This document shows, piece after piece, positions 24,745-33,298 of a stretch of 64,000 bases of DNA; position 1 is the stretch's first letter, and every line of letters begins with the position of its first letter. A program made the position numbers and the translations under genes. This DNA is from CAJFUR01 sp904420575. Its GTDB lineage: Bacteria > Actinomycetota > Coriobacteriia > Coriobacteriales > Eggerthellaceae. The stretch covers positions 434,001 through 498,000 of the forward strand of contig OZ221973.1 in the NCBI GenBank assembly GCA_965119745.1. The letters run 5' to 3'. The notes below the pieces were generated by a model. That model had not been told where the DNA came from. It saw only the letters and a list, made by a program, of their open reading frames with translations, and did not search any database.

Positions 24745-25680
24745 TTACCGGTCGATCTCTTCGCGGGGATCGTGCAGGTCGTTGGGAGGGACGCGCACTT
24801 CGCTCCAGCCCATCTGCGCAAGCGCGTCGGCGGTGCGCCAGGGCGGCGTGTTGCCGTCGAACGCGGCGCAGTAGTTGAGCGCTTCAACCAGCGTGACGTT
24901 GTGCATGAGGTCGGCCATGGTGTCCACGTCCGGAACCGCCGGCAGATAGAGCGCGGGAAGGTTCCGCTCGCGCGCCTTGGCGATGTAGGCCGGCAGCACG
25001 GTCAAACCCTCCTGGTTGTAGAACACGCCCGCGTGGTCGAAGGCGGTCGCGCGCGTCCAACCCACGATGGACACGCCCATCTCCTGGTCGGGCGCCAGCA
25101 CGATGCCCCCGCCCGGGACCCCGTCCAGCCGATGCAGCGCCTCGAACCCGCCGATGACGTCGGCCGTGGTGAGGGCCGGCATGTCGGCGCCCATGGACAG
25201 CACCGCGTCGGCTCCGCGCTCCCACGCCTGGGCGAACGCGTGGTTGTAGTGCTCGTCGAAGCTGGCGCCTTCGTCGGCGATGAGAACCAGCTCGCGCGGC
25301 CAAGTGCCTGCGTCTTCGAACAGCTTCCGCATGACGTCCACGTTCGTTGCCGGCGTGGTGGAGATGACCAGCTCGTATTCGTCGCGCACCGGCTCGCCGG
25401 CACCGAGCGCCGCGGGTTCCCCCGCACGCGTCTCCGTGGCTTCCTCGGCGCCTGCGGCCATGGCGGCCGCAGCACCCGCATCTGCGCCGGCGGCACGCGC
25501 CTCCAAGGTGGCCAGCGCAGCGCAGCATATCTCCACCACGTCGAACAGCATGCAGTGGTACAGCGCCGAGGCCACCTCGGGGGCGAACACGCCGTCCTTG
25601 AGCGTGGTCAGCCGCGTCTTCACCAGTCCCGGTGCCGGCGGCTTGCTGAACAGCAGCAGTACGTTCTTGCGAGTCCTCAC
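24745..25680 (-). CDS. DUF2064/TIGR04282-type nucleotidyl- or glycosyltransferase-like protein
   Basis: A GTG start at 25680 is chosen because GGAGGA lies five bases before it; an in-frame GTG at 25695 overlaps that site. The 311-residue protein opens with LLLFSKPPAPGLVKTRLTTL, the sugar-nucleotide-binding loop of the DUF2064 family, and has a DxD-like region at SMGADMPALTTADVIGG. Members are glycosyltransferase-A fold proteins, some linked to arsenosugar biosynthesis. An Ala-rich insert of about 45 residues (near 60-105) is unusual. It lies 20 bases after the universal stress protein gene in the same direction and is probably cotranscribed with it. Confidence 0.8.
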   Translation of the reverse strand: MRTRKNVLLLFSKPPAPGLVKTRLTTLKDGVFAPEVASALYHCMLFDVVEICCAALATLEARAAGADAGAAAAMAAGAEEATETRAGEPAALGAGEPVRDEYELVISTTPATNVDVMRKLFEDAGTWPRELVLIADEGASFDEHYNHAFAQAWERGADAVLSMGADMPALTTADVIGGFEALHRLDGVPGGGIVLAPDQEMGVSIVGWTRATAFDHAGVFYNQEGLTVLPAYIAKARERNLPALYLPAVPDVDTMADLMHNVTLVEALNYCAAFDGNTPPWRTADALAQMGWSEVRVPPNDLHDPREEIDR

Positions 25681-25700
25681 GGCTTCCTCCGACACCAGCG

Positions 25701-26129
25701 CTACTTCGCGATGAGCACGGGGGCGGTGGAGCCGTGGAGCACCTTGTGGCTCACGCTTCCCATGTATTCCTGCACGCCGCTCAGGCCGCGGTTGCCAATG
25801 ATGACCAGGTCGTAGTTTCGCTGCTCGATCAGCTTCACCAGCTCGGTGGCCGGGCTCACGCCCGTCAACAGCAGCCCCTCGGCGCGGTCGGCGACGTCCC
25901 CCATGCCGGCGACGACGTCTTCCAGCAGCTGCTTTCCGTCGTCCATCATCATGTCCAGGATGTCCTTGAAGTTCACCGACTGGGACTCGTTGAGCAAGGG
26001 AATGTTCACCACATAGGCGACGTCGACGTGTGCGTCCGGATTGGGCGTGGCTATGTCGACGGCAAGATCGACGGCTTTGCGCGAACCTTCGGAATCATCG
26101 ACGGCTACGAGCAGGTTGTTGAGAGCCAT
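25701..26129 (-). CDS. Universal stress protein, UspA family
   Basis: The 142-residue protein has the UspA fold: LLVAVDDSEGSRKAVDLA at the start and the ATP-binding signature GNRGLSGVQEYMGSVSHKVL at the end (G-x2-G-x9-G-S pattern). It is a single-domain cytoplasmic protein likely binding ATP and induced under stress. AAAGGGG precedes the ATG. It leads a two-gene operon with the DUF2064 protein. Confidence 0.93.
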   Translation of the reverse strand: MALNNLLVAVDDSEGSRKAVDLAVDIATPNPDAHVDVAYVVNIPLLNESQSVNFKDILDMMMDDGKQLLEDVVAGMGDVADRAEGLLLTGVSPATELVKLIEQRNYDLVIIGNRGLSGVQEYMGSVSHKVLHGSTAPVLIAK

Positions 26130-26327
26130 GAGCTACCCCTTTCGTTCGTTGCGCCGCAACGTATAGGTCACGTCGCGCCTGTGGTACCAGTATAAACTCT
26201 CAAACGTGACTCTTAGACCACGAGATTGCATCGAGGCTGCTGCATATCGCAGAAACGCCTACAATGAAGGGATGTCGCACAGGGCGGCTCCGGCTCCTTC
26301 CTAACAGGGAGTTTGGAGGGCACGGGC

Positions 26328-27911
26328 GTGCAGGCACAGGGCAACGAAGGAGAACCGGTGGGCGCCAAGGACACACAGGACGTGCGCGGGAGAAGCGGCA
26401 ACGGGCCTTCCGAAGGCACGGCCCTCGTTTCGGCAGCCGGGCTGGGCTTCGTGCGAGGCCTCACGTTTCCGTTGATGATATCGAGCACCTTCCTGCAGGA
26501 AATGAGCCTCTCGCATGGCGCGGGAAATTCGTTCGGGGCGCTGTTCTTCCTGGCCTACGCCCTCACCATGGCCGCCACGGCGATCGTCCACCTGTTCCAC
26601 CGCAAGCCGGAACACCGCGCCGGCATGACCGTCGCCTTCGCCGCCGTGTTCGCCGGCAACGCGCTCATGCTGGCCCGCTTGCTCGGATGGATAGGCGGGG
26701 GCTGGGCCTATGCCGTCGTCGTGTCGGCCTGCATCGGCTTCGGCCTGGCCACCGCCGAGCTGGGCTGGCTGGCACGTATCACCGTGCTCGCCCAGGCAGG
26801 CCTCGTGTCGTTGACGCGCACCGTGCCCTGGGCCTACCTGATCGGCGGAGGCGCGGCCGCTTTCATCTTCTGGGCTACAGGGCCCCTCGAACTGGGCTTC
26901 GCCCTGATCGTCATCGTACTTTCGGCCGTGCCGCTGGTGGCTCGGAAGCTGCCCGAGAACGGGAGCGGCCACATCGGGTTTTCGAACGTCGGCGCGGCCG
27001 ACTTCGTGAAGGCAGTGTCGTATCTGGGCGTCTTCTCGTTCGTGTTCGGCGCCGTCAGCCAGGTGGCCACCACCGTGGAAAACGAGCCGGTGCCCATCGA
27101 GGTGCAGGCCGTGCTGGGCATCGTCCTCGCCGCCGCCATCATGTTGGCGGCCTCGCTGCGCCGCACTCCGCGGACGCTGCCGGTCTCCAACCTGTACAAC
27201 ATCCTGTTCCCCATCGTGGCCGTGGCCTTGATCGCGCTGCCTTTCATCACGTCCCCGCTTCTGCACGTGACGGCGACGGTGCTGGTGTTCGTGTCGTTCT
27301 ACCTGTCGGGGATGAACGTGCGCGTGACCGTGTGCCAGCTGAGCGTGCGCGACAACGTGTCCACCTGGGTGTATCTGGGCATCGCTCTGGCCGTGGGCAG
27401 CGTCCTCATCCTTGCAGGCGTGGCGCTGGGCGCCACCGTGCTGTCCGAAGGCAGCCCGGTGGCCGGACTCGCGCTCGTCTCGCTGCTGTCGCTGTTCGTG
27501 CTGGCCTTGAACCCCATCGTGGGCGAGCGGCTCGACCGCCGCGCGCGTCGGCGCGGCGCGGGCGACAGGGCGCAAGGCGCGGCGCGCGAGGGCGAGGCCG
27601 GCAAGTCGCTCGGCGGCGGCCCGGCCGGCATGGGGCCCGACCCCCAGGCCATGGCCGCGGCGGAGGCGGCCGGACGCAAGGCGCGGGCGGCGCTCATGCA
27701 GGTGTTCGCCGAGCAGCACGACATGACGGCACGCGAGGCCGACGTCCTGACCTTGCTGTGCCAGGGGCGCACGCGCACCTACATCGCCGCAGAACTGGGC
27801 ATATCCCCCAACACGGTCAAAGGCTACATCCACAACGTGTACCGCAAGGCGAACGCGGCGGACAAGCAGGACCTCATCGACCGCGTGGACCTGTTCATAG
27901 AACGCAGCTAG
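26328..27911 (+). CDS. LuxR-family regulator with polytopic membrane domain
   Basis: A GTG start at 26328 is preferred, with GGAGGG nine bases upstream; a TTG at 26313 overlaps that site. The 527-residue product has about twelve hydrophobic segments (residues 35-405), a low-complexity linker rich in Gly, Ala and Arg, and a C-terminal LuxR helix-turn-helix at about 465-525 (MTAREADVLTLLCQGRTRTY, then NTVKGYIHNVYRKANAADKQ). It lies directly upstream of the Tat flavin reductase at 28321, in the same orientation, and is likely its regulator. The strong hairpin between them makes readthrough limited. Confidence 0.88.
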   Translation: MQAQGNEGEPVGAKDTQDVRGRSGNGPSEGTALVSAAGLGFVRGLTFPLMISSTFLQEMSLSHGAGNSFGALFFLAYALTMAATAIVHLFHRKPEHRAGMTVAFAAVFAGNALMLARLLGWIGGGWAYAVVVSACIGFGLATAELGWLARITVLAQAGLVSLTRTVPWAYLIGGGAAAFIFWATGPLELGFALIVIVLSAVPLVARKLPENGSGHIGFSNVGAADFVKAVSYLGVFSFVFGAVSQVATTVENEPVPIEVQAVLGIVLAAAIMLAASLRRTPRTLPVSNLYNILFPIVAVALIALPFITSPLLHVTATVLVFVSFYLSGMNVRVTVCQLSVRDNVSTWVYLGIALAVGSVLILAGVALGATVLSEGSPVAGLALVSLLSLFVLALNPIVGERLDRRARRRGAGDRAQGAAREGEAGKSLGGGPAGMGPDPQAMAAAEAAGRKARAALMQVFAEQHDMTAREADVLTLLCQGRTRTYIAAELGISPNTVKGYIHNVYRKANAADKQDLIDRVDLFIERS

Positions 27912-27949
27912 GCCGGGCCGGGCCGCGCTTCGGCTCACGACCACGTTCT

Positions 27950-28001
27950 GAGGCGCCGTCCGCTCCAGTTCCCACGCTGCGATCGGAGCGGACGGCGCCT
28001 C
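27950..28001 (+). terminator. Seventeen-base-pair hairpin after the LuxR gene
   Basis: A perfect 17-base stem (27950-27966 with 27985-28001) with an 18-base loop follows the LuxR stop. It is unusually long and has no T tract after it, so it could terminate with Rho or act as a regulatory dyad for the reductase promoter downstream. Confidence 0.65.
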
Positions 28002-28034
28002 AACGACCGCGGCTGCGTCCCGTCCTGGAGCACG

Positions 28035-28043
28035 CCCCCCCCC
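28035..28043. repeat. Homopolymer run of nine C in the reductase upstream region
   Basis: A C9 tract lies in the 409-base gap 27912-28320, about 280 bases before the reductase start. It is followed by an AT-richer patch (28070-28125) with GGTTT/AAACC and CTCC/GGAG dyads that probably holds the promoter. Runs of this kind are prone to slippage. Confidence 0.6.
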
Positions 28044-28320
28044 ACTTTGGAGGGCCGCCCCATCTCTCCTTGGTTTCTGCAAAACCCTCCGTTTTGGCGC
28101 TGGCAGCATCCTCCAAAAAGAACAATCATGGTCCGCGGACGGGATATGCGACAAGCGGACGGGGAGCCGCATGCGACCCAAGGGCCCCGGCAAGCGCATT
28201 CCTGGGGCCCCGCGAGCGATCGCGCCGCGGGGCTTCAACGTGGCGCTCAAGGCTGCGGGCCGCGGGGGCACCGCCGCTTGCCTTTCCGTCCGGAAACGAC
28301 AACCTTTCAAGGGAGGGTCA

Positions 28321-29952
28321 ATGAAAGAACAAGAGCACCATTCGATGGAAGCGGACGCTTCGGAGGCCTCCGAAGCGGTGGCGGCGTCTCCTTCAGGCTT
28401 CACCCGCCGCTCGTTTCTGATGGGCCTGGGCGCCACGGCGGCCGTCGTGGCCGGCGGCGGCCTGGTCGCCTGCGCGCCGCAGTCCAACGCCGCGCCCAGC
28501 GGCGGCGACGCGTCCTCAAGCGGCGCGCAGGGCTCGTCCTCTGCCGACAAGGCCGACACCATTCAGGCCGTGGCCGAAACGCCCGCCAAGTCCCAGGAGA
28601 ACAAAGAGGCCGACATCGTGGTCATCGGCAGCGGCATCGCCGGCATGAGCGCGGCCGTGGAGGCCTCGCTGGCCGGCGCCCGCGTCATCGTGCTGGAAAA
28701 GCACAGCGCCACCGGCGGCGACTCGTCCATCTGCAGCGGCAACTTCTATTGCTGCGGCTCCAAGAAACAGGACGAGATGGGCTATACGGACTACGGCACG
28801 CCGGAAGAAGTGGCGCAGTTCTTCTTCGACCAGTCCGACGGCGACGCCAACATGGACATCTGCCGCCTGGTCGCGGAAAACGGCGGCGAAGCCATGGACT
28901 GGCTCGTCGGCTTCGGCTGCGACTTCGACAAGAAGCCGGGCGACAACGTGTCCGACCGCTCCATGCTGTCCACCACGGGCGGCAAGGGCATCGTGGACAT
29001 CCTGATCGCCAAGGCGGAGGAAAACGGCGTCGAGCTGATGATGGAGACCCGCGCCATCGAGATCACCATGGACGGCGGGAAGGTCGCCGGCGTCAAGGCG
29101 CGCCAGGGCGACGTGGAATACGCCATTTCCGCTCCGGCCGTGATGCTGGCCTCCGGCGGCTTCGACGGACAGGACTGGGCGAAGGAACTCTACGCCCCCG
29201 GCACCGTGGGCTGGCACACGTTTTCCAGCCCTGCCAACACGGGCGACGGCATCGAGCTGGCCAAGCAGGCCGGGGCCCTGACGCTGCTCAAGGGCGGCCT
29301 CTCGCAGATCCACCTGGTGGGCCGCGACCCGCTGCCCCTCAACGACGAGCTTTCGTCGCTGCGCATGGTGAACACGGGCGTGTTCGTGTCCGATTTGGGC
29401 TACCGCTGCGCCAACGAATCCATGACCAGCCAGTTCGACTACTTCACGCCGTTCGTGCAGAGCGGGCGCAAGGAATTCACCATCATCTGCGACTCGCAGC
29501 AGCCCGAAAAGCGCATGGACCTCATCAAGAAGGGCGTGGACAAGGGCGTCGTGCACACGGCCGATTCCATCGAGGAACTGGCAGAGGCCGCGGGCCTGCC
29601 CGTCTATCCCGTCATGAAGACCATCGAACGCTACAACCAGCTGTGCGACGCGGGAGAGGACGCCGACTTCCACAAAAAGCCCGAAGACCTGCAGAAGATC
29701 GAGCAGGGACCGTTCTACGCCATCGAGATCACGCCGAACACGAACGACTCGTTCGGCGCGCTGGCCATCAGCACGAAGGCCGAAGTGCTTGACCAGGACC
29801 GCAACCCGGTTCCCGGCCTGTACGCCGGCGGCACCATCGCCAACGCGGAGCTTTTCTACATGCGGTATGCCGTGAGCGGCGCCTCGATGTGCATGGGCAC
29901 CGTGACGGGCCGCGTCGCCGCGCAGGAGGCCATGAAGTACTACGGGGCGTAA
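28321..29952 (+). CDS. Tat-exported FAD-dependent reductase (fumarate reductase-like)
   Basis: The start at 28321 follows AAGGGAGG; the protein has 543 residues. It has an N-terminal twin-arginine signal (FTRRSFLMGLGA) ending near a lipobox-like LVAC. The FAD-binding motif is IVVIGSGIAGMSAAVEASLA, followed by LEKHSATGGDSSICSGNFYC. The C-terminal YAVSGASMCMGTVTGRVAAQ contacts FAD in this family. No FMN or heme domain is fused and none is encoded beside it, so its electron donor is elsewhere. It is a paralogue of the reductase at 8174 in architecture. It likely reduces an external organic acceptor induced through the upstream LuxR. Confidence 0.9.
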   Translation: MKEQEHHSMEADASEASEAVAASPSGFTRRSFLMGLGATAAVVAGGGLVACAPQSNAAPSGGDASSSGAQGSSSADKADTIQAVAETPAKSQENKEADIVVIGSGIAGMSAAVEASLAGARVIVLEKHSATGGDSSICSGNFYCCGSKKQDEMGYTDYGTPEEVAQFFFDQSDGDANMDICRLVAENGGEAMDWLVGFGCDFDKKPGDNVSDRSMLSTTGGKGIVDILIAKAEENGVELMMETRAIEITMDGGKVAGVKARQGDVEYAISAPAVMLASGGFDGQDWAKELYAPGTVGWHTFSSPANTGDGIELAKQAGALTLLKGGLSQIHLVGRDPLPLNDELSSLRMVNTGVFVSDLGYRCANESMTSQFDYFTPFVQSGRKEFTIICDSQQPEKRMDLIKKGVDKGVVHTADSIEELAEAAGLPVYPVMKTIERYNQLCDAGEDADFHKKPEDLQKIEQGPFYAIEITPNTNDSFGALAISTKAEVLDQDRNPVPGLYAGGTIANAELFYMRYAVSGASMCMGTVTGRVAAQEAMKYYGA

Positions 29953-29990
29953 CGCCTGCTTTGCACATCACGATTCAATGAACATCGAGC

Positions 29991-30019
29991 GCAGGGGCGG
30001 CAACGAAAGCCGCCCCTGC
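29991..30019 (+). terminator. Terminator after the flavin reductase
   Basis: An eleven-base perfect stem (29991-30001 with 30009-30019) with loop AACGAAA follows the reductase stop by 38 bases. The T run is short. Confidence 0.7.
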
Positions 30020-30111
30020 TTCATGACCGGCTCCCGAGGGCGCTACGATGGCGGGCAACGAATTCCCACCATCGCGCTTCGCCGCGACCCTCTACCAGAC
30101 AAGGAGCCGTC

Positions 30112-31476
30112 ATGAAACACGTGGACGCGGCCGTTATCGGCTTCGGCACCGCCGGCAAGGCACTCGCGCTCGCCTTGGCCAACAGCGGCGAGCAGGTGTG
30201 CGTCATCGAACAGTCGGAGCAGATGTACGGCGGCACGTGCCCCAACGGCGCCTGCATCCCCACCAAAGACCTCGTGCATGCCGCCGAGATGTCGGCAGCC
30301 TTCGGCGGTTCCGACGAGGAACGCCAGGAGCGCTACGAGGCGGCCATCGACGAAAAGGACCGTCTGGTGCGTTCGCTGCGCGTGAACAACTACCATTCCC
30401 TGGCCAACCATCCCCGCATTTCCGTCGTGGACGGCACCGCCTCGTTCGTGGCGCCCCACACCCTGCGCATAGAGAGCAGGACGGAGCCCGAAGAGCTGGA
30501 AGCCGAAGAGGTGTTCATCTGCACCGGGTCGCGTCCCATCGTGCCGGCCATCCCGGGCGCGGAGGGCCCGCGGGTGTACACGAGCGAGACGATGATGGAC
30601 GTGCGCGTGCTGCCCCAGAGGCTGGTCATCATCGGCGCCGGCTACATCGGCATGGAGTTCGCCTCCATGTACGCCAACTTCGGGTCGCAGGTGACCGTGG
30701 TGCAGGACGGCACGGAATTCCTGCCGCGCGAGAACCGCGACATCGCCCAAGCCGTGAAGAAGAGCCTGGAGGACCGCGGCATCCTGCTGGAACTGGGAGC
30801 GAACGTGACCGCCATCGAAAACGACGTGGAACAGGCGCTCGTCGTGCTGGAGCGCGGCGGGGAGACGCTGCGCGTACCGGCCGATGCCGTGCTGATGGCC
30901 GTCGGGCGGCGCCCCAACCTGGAAGGCCTGAACGTGGAGGCTTCCGGCGTGGACCTGACGGATCATGGCGGGGTCATCACCGACGACCATCTGCGCTCCA
31001 CCGTGCCCAACGTATGGGCCCTCGGCGACGTGCGCGGCAAGCACCAGTTCACCTACATCGCCTACGACGACTACCGCATCGTGGCGTCCGACCTGCTGGG
31101 AGACGGGACCCGCACCACTTCTTCGCGCGGGGCCATCCCCTATGCCGTGTTCACCACCCCGCCCTTTGCCCGCGTTGGCATGACCGAGGACGAAGCGCGC
31201 GATGCCGGCTTCAACGTGAAGACCGCCCTTTTGCCCGTCGACCACATCATCCGCGCCCGCATCCTGGACGAACCGACCGGAGTGCTGAAAGCCGTGGTGG
31301 ACGCCAATTCGAGCCAGATACTGGGCATGCACCTGTTCTGCATCAATGCGCCCGAAATGGCGAACCTGGCCAAGATCGCCATGGACGCGCGCCTTCCGTA
31401 CACCACGCTGCGCGACGCCATCTACACCCATCCCACCATGGCCGAATCGCTGAACAACCTGTTCGCCGAGATATAG
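30112..31476 (+). CDS. RclA-like FAD-dependent disulfide oxidoreductase
   Basis: The 454-residue protein is a group I pyridine nucleotide-disulfide reductase. It has the FAD motif VIGFGTAGKALALALA, redox-active Cys43 and Cys48 (GGTCPNGACIPTK), an NAD(P)H motif IIGAGYIGMEFASMYANFGS and the C-terminal dimer interface ending HPTMAESLNNLF. From memory it resembles E. coli RclA closely along its whole length (MYGGTC, FTYIAYDDYRIV, THPTMAESLN). RclA reduces copper(II) and protects against reactive chlorine. It is not a dihydrolipoamide dehydrogenase, since no lipoyl enzymes are nearby. AAGGAG precedes the start. Substrate by homology only. Confidence 0.85.
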   Translation: MKHVDAAVIGFGTAGKALALALANSGEQVCVIEQSEQMYGGTCPNGACIPTKDLVHAAEMSAAFGGSDEERQERYEAAIDEKDRLVRSLRVNNYHSLANHPRISVVDGTASFVAPHTLRIESRTEPEELEAEEVFICTGSRPIVPAIPGAEGPRVYTSETMMDVRVLPQRLVIIGAGYIGMEFASMYANFGSQVTVVQDGTEFLPRENRDIAQAVKKSLEDRGILLELGANVTAIENDVEQALVVLERGGETLRVPADAVLMAVGRRPNLEGLNVEASGVDLTDHGGVITDDHLRSTVPNVWALGDVRGKHQFTYIAYDDYRIVASDLLGDGTRTTSSRGAIPYAVFTTPPFARVGMTEDEARDAGFNVKTALLPVDHIIRARILDEPTGVLKAVVDANSSQILGMHLFCINAPEMANLAKIAMDARLPYTTLRDAIYTHPTMAESLNNLFAEI

Positions 31477-31596
31477 GACCCGAAAGCCACGTCCCTTTCG
31501 CCTCAATCTTATGTTAACGCTCGTTGACAAAAGGACACCCCCACGCCATCATGACAAGGTTAGTGGGGATTCGAGAGACGGACGAAAGGAACTACC

Positions 31597-32043
31597 GTGG
31601 CGGGAACACAGTTGGCAGGTTCGCAAAAGGCCTTGAGGGTCATCTGCATCATCATGATGATTCTGGCCGTGATCGTTGCGGCGCTGGGAGCGCTCATGAT
31701 CTTCGGAGGTGGCCTGCTGACGGGTCAGACCATCGACGTGCAGGGACAGGCGATGGATGCTGCTGCCGCCGCCAACATGGTGGGGATCGGCCTCATCGTC
31801 GGAGCCGTCATCGACTTCTTCATCGCGCTGCTGGGAGCCCATGGCGCAAAGCACCCCGGCAAGCTGGGCCTGTTCAAGATCATCTGCATCATCGGCGCCG
31901 TGCTGTCCATCGTGGGCGTCATCGTGGCCGTGCTGCAGGGGCAGTACAACTCGGTGTTCAGCAACGCCGTGATGGCCTTGCTGCAAGTGATCTGCGCCGG
32001 CCTGGCCATCAAGATCTCGAACCACGCCGTCTACGCCGCCTAG
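31597..32043 (+). CDS. Four-helix small membrane protein, unknown
   Basis: A GTG start at 31597 is preceded by GAAAGGAAC. The 148-residue protein has four predicted membrane helices and a pair of related halves, each starting with a CIIMMILAVIVAALG- or CIIGAVLSIVGVIVAVL-like segment, which suggests internal duplication. I do not recognise the family. It stands alone, ended by a strong terminator, and is convergent with the LysR gene downstream. Confidence 0.75.
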   Translation: MAGTQLAGSQKALRVICIIMMILAVIVAALGALMIFGGGLLTGQTIDVQGQAMDAAAAANMVGIGLIVGAVIDFFIALLGAHGAKHPGKLGLFKIICIIGAVLSIVGVIVAVLQGQYNSVFSNAVMALLQVICAGLAIKISNHAVYAA

Positions 32044-32066
32044 GCGCAAAAGGCCCATCCGAAAGC

Positions 32067-32097
32067 AAGGCCGCGCCCCTCGAGGGCGCGGCCTTTT
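32067..32097 (+). terminator. Rho-independent terminator
   Basis: A perfect 12-base stem (32067-32078 with 32084-32095), loop CTCGA, ends in TTTT. It follows the small membrane protein gene. Confidence 0.88.
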
Positions 32098-32144
32098 GCA
32101 TGCGTGCTGTTCGCAGGGGGTTGCCCGGAGAGCCCGCAAAGCCC

Positions 32145-33065
32145 TCACTCGAAGCCGTTGCCGCCTCCAAAGCTGAACAGGAACAGGTCGTTCTTCAGAA
32201 GGTGCTCGAGCGCCGTCAGAACCTGCGTCTTGCCGCCTTGAGGGTAGTTCAGGCAGATGGGGATGGCCACGGACTCGTCGAAGGAAAACGGCCTGATGAC
32301 CGTGCCAGGGAACAGTTCGCCTAGCGAAGAGATGCAGGGGCACGCCGTCATGTCTCCCCTCAGGAAGAACGACAGCATGGATCTGCTGCTGCTTTTCAGA
32401 TTCTCGATAGGCGGAAAATCCGGATGGTCGCGAAAGCCCGAAAGGACGGCATCGTAGAAGTAGTCGAACTTGCGCGCGACATGGAAAGGGTACTTCTGCA
32501 GGTCCTTCAACGTGACGCTGGCTTTCTTCGTGTAAGGGTGGTTTCGCATCATGATGACCGCCGGGCTCACCGTTCCGATGGTCATGCATTCGATGCCCGG
32601 TTCGGACACCAGGCCGACGGTGACGAACCCGTCGATGCTGTGGTTCGCCAAGGACTCGTGGCAGTCGCGAGCGCTGCCAAGGATGACGGACGCCTCCACG
32701 TTGAGATATTTCTCCAAGAACGCCCTGATGCTTTTGCAAGCCTTCTCGGTGGTGTGAAACCGAGGCGTGCACAGCATGAGCCTCAGCGAACACTTCACGT
32801 TGTTCGCCGCGTAGTTCTGGGCGAACGTCTCCAGTTCCGCGAAACTTCTGAGCGCGCCTTCGGCCTTTTGATAGAACTGGACGCCGAAAGTGGTCAGCTT
32901 CACGCCCCTGCTTTCGCGTATGAACAGCTGCGAACCGAGCTCCCGCTCGAGATCGGCTATGGCCTTCGAAACGGCTTGCACGGTCACGTACTGCTCTTTG
33001 GCAGCGGCCGAAAGGCTATCGTGCTGAGCTGCCGACATGAAGTATTTTATCTGCTTGATGTTCAC
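32145..33065 (-). CDS. LysR-family transcriptional regulator
   Basis: The GTG at 33065 is taken as start, because AAGGA lies nine bases upstream and the product then opens NIKQIKYFMSAAQHDSLSAA as LysR proteins do; an in-frame TTG at 33092 is less likely. The 306-residue protein has the winged helix in residues 1-60 (AKEQYVTVQAVSKAIADLER) and an effector domain that begins LRLMLCTPRFH. The unusual C-terminal FGGGNGFE is Gly-rich. Its target is not evident: neighbours are convergent or on the far side of a 233-base gap (33066-33298), in which I see nothing else. Confidence 0.9.
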   Translation of the reverse strand: MNIKQIKYFMSAAQHDSLSAAAKEQYVTVQAVSKAIADLERELGSQLFIRESRGVKLTTFGVQFYQKAEGALRSFAELETFAQNYAANNVKCSLRLMLCTPRFHTTEKACKSIRAFLEKYLNVEASVILGSARDCHESLANHSIDGFVTVGLVSEPGIECMTIGTVSPAVIMMRNHPYTKKASVTLKDLQKYPFHVARKFDYFYDAVLSGFRDHPDFPPIENLKSSSRSMLSFFLRGDMTACPCISSLGELFPGTVIRPFSFDESVAIPICLNYPQGGKTQVLTALEHLLKNDLFLFSFGGGNGFE

Positions 33066-33298
33066 GTTACTCGTTCCTTCGAGGCGCACCAACGTTCGAA
33101 ATTGTACTGCGCCAGTGTCGCTTTCTCAGGAAGCGAGACGTGCTTCAATTATCTTTTAACCCATATGTGTACGTCACGTGTCATAAGGCTCAACCATCGT
33201 TTGAATCTCGAGCGGAAGGGGGCGTCTGGACCCGAGGCCCTCCGCCCGTTCACGTCTTGCCGCCGCCTTCTTCGGTCGCTCTCAGCCATGCTTTCGCA

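Noticed and set aside
22524..24878. Rightward open frame of 784 codons
   Set aside because: Antisense to the EmrB-type exporter; His/Gln/Arg-rich with no recognisable fold.
26301..28562. Leftward open frame of 753 codons
   Set aside because: Antisense to the LuxR gene with a good helix-turn-helix; composition is that of an antisense shadow.
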